From an uncultured Garciella sp. (lineage in GTDB: Bacteria; Bacillota; Clostridia; Eubacteriales; Garciellaceae): a stretch of 10,044 bases of DNA. Below are positions 5,310 to 10,044 of this stretch, piece after piece. The first letter of the stretch is position 1, and the number at the start of each line of letters is the position of its first letter. The notes under the pieces were generated by a model that made no database searches, was not told where the DNA came from, and saw only the letters and a list, made by a program, of their open reading frames with translations. The stretch covers positions 1 through 10,044 of the forward strand of contig USMD01000074.1 in assembly GCA_900555725.1 (NCBI GenBank), in the 5' to 3' direction. The translations under genes and the position numbers were made by a program.

Positions 5310-6137
5310 TTATTGTTTTATTTTATTCAGGTACTCTTTTTTATAGTGTCCAGGAGACATTCCTGAGAGTTTTTTAAAGGTTCGAATAAAATGTGCGTTA
5401 TTTTGAAACCCAGCTTGTTCACCGGCAGTCTGCACACTATAACCGTTTCTAAGTAATGTGCGAGCTTTAAGTACCCGAGAATGAATGATATATTCCCTTA
5501 CAGAGAAACCCGTAGATGATTTGAAAATATGGCAAAGATGATATTTACTCATAAAGAAATGTTCAGCGATAGAATCTAAATTAAGTTCTTTCATAAGGTT
5601 GGATTGAATGTATTCTAGGATAGGTGCTACGCGATCAAAATCTACTACCTGGGGTGTTTGGCGTGAATCAATAGTATCTTTATTGCTAAATAGTGTACAA
5701 ACTTTCAACAAAAGTTCTATAAAAGCTATATTCCGTCTTAAATCATCTCCAAAGACATTAGATTTAGGTTGACAGCATCTTTCAAATAATGTTGCCAATG
5801 ACAATAATTCATTTTCATTTAATTCGATACATTGGTTTGCTGTATTAAATTCCGAAAGTAAATTGGTTTGTGAAGTAGAAATAGCAGCAAGAGTCTCTTG
5901 TGAAAAATGTAATACATATCGTTCATAGAGAACCGCAGTAGTAGAAAAGCTACGATGGAGAACATTATCGTTCAACAATAATAAGGTTCCCCGTTTTAAT
6001 GAGTAAAGATCACGACCTACAAACATATTACCTGCATCAGACAATGAGAGAAGAATTTCATAATCTTCATGAAAATGGTGGCGCTGCATATGCCACTCAT
6101 TGTCACGATTTAGATTTATCTGGTAATCAAAATTCAT
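5310..6137 (-). CDS. AraC-family transcriptional regulator, probable controller of the divergent dehydrogenase-Etf operon
   Basis: A 275-aa protein with a cupin-like sensing domain (residues 1 to about 130; MQRHHFHEDYEILLSLSDAG at 17-36 is the usual H-x-H-x-x-Y-E-I entry) and a C-terminal pair of helix-turn-helix motifs (about residues 170-272). The first HTH is LDSIAEHFFMSKYHLCHIFK and the second carries SVQTAGEQAGFQNNAHFIRT followed by FKKLSGMSPGHYKKEY, the AraC signature. The start at 6137 has AGGAAG 7 bp upstream. It is divergent from the FAD dehydrogenase operon, with 163 bp between the two start codons, so it probably activates that operon in response to its substrate. The ligand cannot be read from sequence: lactate or another 2-hydroxy acid is inferred from context. 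There is no sign of damage. Confidence 0.93.
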   Translation of the reverse strand: MNFDYQINLNRDNEWHMQRHHFHEDYEILLSLSDAGNMFVGRDLYSLKRGTLLLLNDNVLHRSFSTTAVLYERYVLHFSQETLAAISTSQTNLLSEFNTANQCIELNENELLSLATLFERCCQPKSNVFGDDLRRNIAFIELLLKVCTLFSNKDTIDSRQTPQVVDFDRVAPILEYIQSNLMKELNLDSIAEHFFMSKYHLCHIFKSSTGFSVREYIIHSRVLKARTLLRNGYSVQTAGEQAGFQNNAHFIRTFKKLSGMSPGHYKKEYLNKIKQ

Positions 6138-6300
6138 ATGATCACTTCCTATTTTAGGAATTTTTGAGGATTTTCTTACCTAATAATTATCATAATTCTC
6201 AAAAAATAACAAGATATGCAAATAAAATGCCAAATTACCGATAGATGTTGTGGATCAGGTGGAATATACTAGAGTTAAAGAAGTCAAAAGGGGTGATAAA
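6138..6300. promoter_or_regulatory. Shared divergent control region, AraC gene / dehydrogenase operon
   Basis: An inverted repeat TTTTTGAG (6161-6168) / CTCAAAAA (6198-6205) encloses a perfect AATTAT-C-ATAATT palindrome (6185-6197) that abuts the right arm. A TATACT (6265-6270) could be the -10 of the dehydrogenase operon, but no good -35 stands 16-18 bp upstream, as expected for an activator-dependent promoter. For AraC, TTGTTA with GATAAT at short spacing is a weak minus-strand candidate overlapping the palindrome. The sites are operator candidates by position and symmetry only. Confidence 0.4.
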
Positions 6301-7890
6301 ATGGAAAATAGTCTTATAAAACCTATGAGCAATGAGTTTATTGAATATTTAAGAGATGAATCTCGTACTATTGGGCAGGCAGAGAGTATTTCCTTTCCTA
6401 AAAATGAGGAGGAGGTTATTGCCATCCTAAAGGATTTGTATCTAAAGGAAGTTTCCATTACTATACAAGGGGCCCGTACTGGTTTATCTGCTGGAGCTGT
6501 TCCTAGGGGTGGGCATATTATGAATTTATCGCGAATGGATGCGATCACAGCAATGCGTTGTGATGAGAAGGGTACTTTTTTTATTACTTTGCAACCGGGA
6601 GTTGTCCTATCTCAACTAAGAAAGCAGATTGAAAATAAAAAATTCGATATTTCCCAATGGAGTGATGAATCCAAAAAAGCCTTTGTGAAGTTTTCTAATG
6701 CACCGGAACAATTCTTTAGCCCTGATCCCACAGAAAGCTCCGCTACCATTGGAGGAATGGTTTCTTGTAATGCCTCAGGGGCCCGTAGCTATTTGTATGG
6801 ACCTACTCGAAACTATATCACAGCCTTAAGAGTTGTCTTATATAATGGACAAATTTTAACAATCCGAAAGGGAGAGGTATTTGCCAAGGGACATACCTTG
6901 GATTTAACTACAGAGCAAGGAAATTCCTTTACAGTTCAGTTACCTACCTACCAGATGCCAAAAACAAAAAATGCATCTGGGTATTATATAGAGGATAATA
7001 TGGACGCTATTGATTTATTTATTGGTTCAGATGGAACTCTTGGGGTTGTAACAGAAATAGAAGTAAAGCTACTACCACTACCGCATATTATTTGGGGAGT
7101 CAGCTGTTTCTTTGAGCGAGAAAAAGATTCTATTGAATTTGTAATTGCTATACGGGAGCAATTAAAGTGCATTGCTTCCATTGAATTTTTTGATGGGGAC
7201 GCACTAACCATATTAAGGCATCAAAAAGAGCAAAAACCAGCTTTTTCTCAGCTACCGGCAGTGGAGGAAAGGATGAATTCTGCCATTTATATTGAGATTC
7301 ATTGTAAAGAAGAGGAAACAGCCATGGAAACCCTTATAAAAATAGGTCAGTTAATGAATGAATCTGGTGGATCTGAAAAAGATACTTGGGTGGCACGAAA
7401 TGAGGCGGATCGCAATCAATTAATGTTCTTTAGGCATGCAATACCAGAAAGCGTTAATATGCTTATAGATCAACGAAAAAAGAAAGATCCTATCATTACA
7501 AAACTTGGCACCGATATGTCGGTGCCTGATCAGCATTTAAGATATACTATGGAGATGTATCACAGTATGATCCAAGAAAAGGGCTTGCAATCAGCCATCT
7601 GGGGACATATCGGAAATAATCATCTCCATGTCAATATTCTCCCCCGCAATAAAGAAGATTATAAGAAAGGGAAAGAGCTCTATGTCCAATGGGCATCGGA
7701 AGTGACAAGATTAGGTGGTGCAGTTTCTGCTGAGCACGGGGTAGGGAAAATGAAAGCCAATTTCCTAACTGTAATGTATGGGCAAAATCATGTTGATGAA
7801 ATGGTTGCATTAAAGAGGACTTTTGATCCAAAGGCACTTTTTGGTGCAGGAAATATGTTTGATCCCCGGAAGGAGGGTGCGTGCATATGA
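6301..7890 (+). CDS. FAD-linked 2-hydroxyacid (lactate-type) dehydrogenase partnered with Etf
   Basis: A 529-aa GlcD/D-lactate-dehydrogenase-type flavoprotein: FAD-binding-4 domain (about residues 25-275) and FAD-oxidase C-terminal domain (about 290-525). Seen: FAD loop QGARTGLSAGAVPRGG (56-71), FSPDPTESSATIGGMVSCNA (139-158), YGPTRNY, GSDGTLGVVTEIEVKLLP, and the substrate/metal-site segments GHIGNNHLHVNI (435-446) and SAEHGVGK (476-483). In related enzymes His residues and the Glu-His pair of these segments bind the 2-hydroxyacid and/or a metal. The ATG at 6301 has AAAGGGGTGATAAA before it; the in-frame GTG at 6250 has no ribosome site. It overlaps etfB by 3 bp (ATGA), so it should feed electrons to EtfAB. 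From memory it is longer than the A. woodii LctD (about 470 aa), with extra sequence around residues 110-230. Substrate is inferred: D-lactate is most likely given larA on the contig, but another 2-hydroxy acid is possible. No signal peptide; cytosolic. Confidence 0.85.
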   Translation: MENSLIKPMSNEFIEYLRDESRTIGQAESISFPKNEEEVIAILKDLYLKEVSITIQGARTGLSAGAVPRGGHIMNLSRMDAITAMRCDEKGTFFITLQPGVVLSQLRKQIENKKFDISQWSDESKKAFVKFSNAPEQFFSPDPTESSATIGGMVSCNASGARSYLYGPTRNYITALRVVLYNGQILTIRKGEVFAKGHTLDLTTEQGNSFTVQLPTYQMPKTKNASGYYIEDNMDAIDLFIGSDGTLGVVTEIEVKLLPLPHIIWGVSCFFEREKDSIEFVIAIREQLKCIASIEFFDGDALTILRHQKEQKPAFSQLPAVEERMNSAIYIEIHCKEEETAMETLIKIGQLMNESGGSEKDTWVARNEADRNQLMFFRHAIPESVNMLIDQRKKKDPIITKLGTDMSVPDQHLRYTMEMYHSMIQEKGLQSAIWGHIGNNHLHVNILPRNKEDYKKGKELYVQWASEVTRLGGAVSAEHGVGKMKANFLTVMYGQNHVDEMVALKRTFDPKALFGAGNMFDPRKEGACI

Positions 7891-8666
7891 AAATCGTTGT
7901 GTGTATAAAACAAGTCCCGTCTACTAATGAAGTTCGTCTTGATCCAGTTACCAATACCATATTAAGGGACGGCCGTCAGTCTGTAATCAATCCCTTTGAT
8001 ACCTATGCTATTGAACAGGCAGTACAGATAAAGGAGCAACATGGGGGGCAAGTCATTGCAATGAGTATGGGAATTCCTGCTACTGAGAAATTGTTGCGAG
8101 ATGCACAAAGTCGTGGAGTAGATCGGGCTATTCTCCTATCAGATCGCAATTTCGCTGGTGCAGATACATTGGCAACAGCTTACACCTTATCCCTTGGAAT
8201 GAAGCAGTTAGAAGATTTTGATCTTATTCTTTGTGGAAAAATGGCAGTGGATGGAGATACTGCTCAAATTGGACCTGAACTTGCTGAAAATCTTGGGATT
8301 CCCCATGTAACGGATGTTTATGAATTTATCAATATTACACCAAAACAAATCGTCTGTAAAAAAATAACGGATAAGGGTTATCAAGTACTGCAGGTTAAAT
8401 TGCCAGCACTTTTTACAGTTGTTAAGAATATCAATATGCCCCGACTACCTTCTATTCCTGGAGTACTTTTTGGATTATCAGCACCCTTTGAATTAAAAAA
8501 TGCTGTGGACTTACATGCAGATCCAAAATGTATTGGGCTTTTAGGCTCCCCCACACAGGTGGTAAAGACCTATATGCCCCAACGTCAAAGTGAAGCTATT
8601 GTTATTGAAGGGGATATCGAAGCTCAGGCTGAACAAATTGCAAAATTAATTAAGGAGGTGCTGTGA
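7887..8666 (+). CDS. etfB: Electron transfer flavoprotein beta subunit
   Basis: EtfB (259 aa) pairs with EtfA to carry electrons from the dehydrogenase. MKIVVCIKQVPSTNEVRLDP is the canonical N-terminus, so the ATG at 7887 is chosen over the in-frame GTG at 7881, which is only 4 bp from the AGGAGG (7871-7876). The signature GKMAVDGDTAQIGPELAENL (about residues 113-132) is the nucleotide-binding D-G-D-T-A-Q-[VI]-G-P loop, typical of clostridial bifurcating Etf with an FAD in the beta subunit rather than the AMP of conventional Etf; this distinction is from family knowledge and is likely, not proven. VKNINMPRLPSIPG (about 180-193) is the normal C-terminal block. Length is normal. It overlaps the dehydrogenase stop and lies 1 bp from etfA, so translation is coupled. 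Confidence 0.95.
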   Translation: MKIVVCIKQVPSTNEVRLDPVTNTILRDGRQSVINPFDTYAIEQAVQIKEQHGGQVIAMSMGIPATEKLLRDAQSRGVDRAILLSDRNFAGADTLATAYTLSLGMKQLEDFDLILCGKMAVDGDTAQIGPELAENLGIPHVTDVYEFINITPKQIVCKKITDKGYQVLQVKLPALFTVVKNINMPRLPSIPGVLFGLSAPFELKNAVDLHADPKCIGLLGSPTQVVKTYMPQRQSEAIVIEGDIEAQAEQIAKLIKEVL

Positions 8667-8667
8667 T

Positions 8668-9894
8668 ATGGCAGGATTAAAAATAAATCAAGAGAAATGT
8701 GTTGGATGTGGTCTTTGTACTAAGAGTTGTGTTTCAAATGCATTGCATATTGTGAATAAAAAAGCTACAGTCAATGATCAATGTATTCTCTGCGGGATCT
8801 GCGTAGATAGTTGCCCATTTCAAGCACTTTCTATTGAAAAAGAATCAATAGAGGAGATGGGCCTTTCAGAATATAGTGGTATCTGGGTATTTGCAGAACA
8901 ACATAGAGGAGAAGTTTTACCAGTGGTATATGAATTATTGGGAAAGGGAAAAGAACTTGCCGGCCAAAAGAATTGTAAGCTTACTGCGCTGCTATTTGGA
9001 AAGAATGTGTCCTCAGAGACTCAAAAATTAATTGCCTATGGAGCAGATCAAGTGATTCTTTGCGAAGAGGATGAACTGTCCAATAATTTTGATGAACAAT
9101 ATGTTGAACTATTTGATAGATTCATCCATCAATATAAGCCAGAAATCCTTTTATTTGGAGCAACGGGAGTTGGGCGATCCATTGCACCACGGGTTGCAGC
9201 CCGGGTACGGACGGGATTAACTGCAGACTGCACTTTATTGGAAATAGATCAAGAAACAGGTCTATTACGTCAAACCCGTCCAGCCTTTGGTGGAAATTTA
9301 ATGGCAACCATTATTTGTCCCAATCACCGTCCTCAGATGGCAACTGTTCGCCCTGGTGTAATGGTAGCCCAGCAGCCTGATTATTCTCGTAATGGAAAGG
9401 TTATCTCTATTTCGATGCCTAAATCACCAATAAAAAATATAGAATTATTAGAAGAGGTTTTAAATCCTGAGGTTGATACCATTGCAGATGCACAAATCAT
9501 TGTTTCAGCAGGCCGTGGCATTGGATCTCAAAAAAATTTAGCCCTGGTTCATCAATTGGCAGAGTTACTTGGAGGCAAGGTTGGTGTGAGTCGACCATTG
9601 GTGGACATCGGATGGAGTGAGTACAAATATCAAATTGGGCAGACCGGCTCTACCGTAGCGCCGAAACTATTGATTGCCTGTGGAATCTCTGGAGCCATCC
9701 AACATCTTGCAGGTATTAGTGGTGCTGAGACTATTATTGCTATCAATACCGATCAAGATGCGCCCATATTTTCAGTAGCTCATTATAAAATAGTAAATGA
9801 TTGTGTAGAAATTTTAAAGAAACTAATTTCTATCTTTGAAAAATCTAATGATATAGAAAAGAATTTATATTATGTTATAAATGCTACAAAATAA
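8668..9894 (+). CDS. etfA: Electron transfer flavoprotein alpha subunit with N-terminal 2x[4Fe-4S] ferredoxin domain
   Basis: A 408-aa EtfA. Residues 1 to about 58 form a ferredoxin domain with two C-x2-C-x2-C-x3-C motifs: Cys11, 14, 17, 21 (CVGCGLCTKSC) and Cys39, 42, 45, 49 (CILCGICVDSCP). An Etf alpha/beta domain follows (about 70-250). The C-terminal FAD domain (about 275-390) contains SAGRGIGSQKNLALV, SRPLVDIGW, YQIGQTGSTVAPKLLIACGI (321-340) and SGAIQHLAGI, ending with NTDQDAPIF. Such fused ferredoxin domains occur in Etf of electron-bifurcating or -confurcating systems, for example LctC of the A. woodii lactate dehydrogenase, and can hand electrons to free ferredoxin. The ATG at 8668 follows AAGGAGGTG (8652-8660). 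It is last in the operon; a strong terminator begins 22 bp after the stop. A tail of about 25 residues after the FAD domain (SIFEKSNDIEKNLYYVINAT) is unusual and AT-rich. Confidence 0.95.
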   Translation: MAGLKINQEKCVGCGLCTKSCVSNALHIVNKKATVNDQCILCGICVDSCPFQALSIEKESIEEMGLSEYSGIWVFAEQHRGEVLPVVYELLGKGKELAGQKNCKLTALLFGKNVSSETQKLIAYGADQVILCEEDELSNNFDEQYVELFDRFIHQYKPEILLFGATGVGRSIAPRVAARVRTGLTADCTLLEIDQETGLLRQTRPAFGGNLMATIICPNHRPQMATVRPGVMVAQQPDYSRNGKVISISMPKSPIKNIELLEEVLNPEVDTIADAQIIVSAGRGIGSQKNLALVHQLAELLGGKVGVSRPLVDIGWSEYKYQIGQTGSTVAPKLLIACGISGAIQHLAGISGAETIIAINTDQDAPIFSVAHYKIVNDCVEILKKLISIFEKSNDIEKNLYYVINATK

Positions 9895-9915
9895 TGAAAA
9901 TGAAACTTTTTTTAT

Positions 9916-9957
9916 AAGGAATAGCAATCAAGAATTCTTGATTGCTATTCCTTTTTT
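9916..9957 (+). terminator. Intrinsic terminator of the dehydrogenase-etfBA operon
   Basis: Bases 9916-9953 are a perfect 38-bp palindrome centred on GAATTC (9932-9937), giving a 17-bp stem with an AATT loop, followed by TTTTTT (9952-9957). The plus-strand T-run marks it as the end of the etfA transcript; a matching A-rich stretch on the left may make it work in both directions. Confidence 0.93.
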
Positions 9958-10044
9958 ATTGAAAAATTGAAAAGTAATGGTTTTCCAAGATTTTGAATTA
10001 TATAAAAATATAATATTCACTTTTTAGAAATATTTATATCTGTC
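9958..10044. other. AT-rich tail, possible adapter start at the last bases
   Basis: No gene is seen in the last 87 bp, which are very AT-rich. The final CTGTC (10040-10044) equals the first five bases of the reverse-complemented Nextera mosaic end, so the contig may stop inside adapter here too. Confidence 0.4.

Overview
This is about 10 kb of low-GC, anaerobe-type Firmicute DNA (class Clostridia likely). The evidence is AT-rich codon use, strong GGAGG-type ribosome binding sites, and a gene set seen together in acetogenic or fermentative clostridia: nickel lactate racemase, malic enzyme, tartrate dehydratase, moaA/MOSC and an Etf-coupled flavin dehydrogenase. The species cannot be named from the sequence. 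The window looks like a whole assembly contig. Bases 1-44 are Illumina Nextera P7 adapter including an i7 index, and the last five bases match the start of the reverse-complemented transposase end.

Left third (45-2512): a damaged organic-acid region. It holds the 3' part of larA, a malic enzyme whose frame is broken by two single-base losses, two tandem hairpins, and the 3' three-quarters of a TtdB-type L(+)-tartrate dehydratase beta subunit with no start and no alpha subunit beside it. The frame breaks may be real decay or poor consensus near the contig end; the missing 5' part of ttdB is a real structural loss.

Middle (2462-3604): a 51-bp perfect direct repeat begins at the ttdB stop codon and recurs 1,092 bp downstream. 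Between the copies lie the 5' stump of an IS1380-like transposase gene and a complete RelB/RelE-like toxin-antitoxin pair on the minus strand, with a tandem 10-bp operator candidate over its promoter.

Next (3605-5262): moaA and a MOSC-domain gene form a short molybdenum-cofactor operon with a good sigma-A promoter, enclosed in a 17-bp inverted repeat, and a strong terminator.

Right half (5310-9957): an AraC-family regulator (minus strand) is divergent from a tight three-gene operon: an FAD-linked 2-hydroxyacid (lactate-type) dehydrogenase, EtfB, and EtfA with an N-terminal two-[4Fe-4S] ferredoxin domain. The operon ends in a 38-bp palindromic terminator. The gene content matches the electron-confurcating lactate dehydrogenase/Etf complex described in Acetobacterium woodii, but the gene order differs and the dehydrogenase appears longer. 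With larA on the same contig, the simplest reading is growth on lactate or a related 2-hydroxy acid: racemisation, then oxidation coupled through Etf to NAD and ferredoxin, with AraC as the probable substrate-responsive switch.
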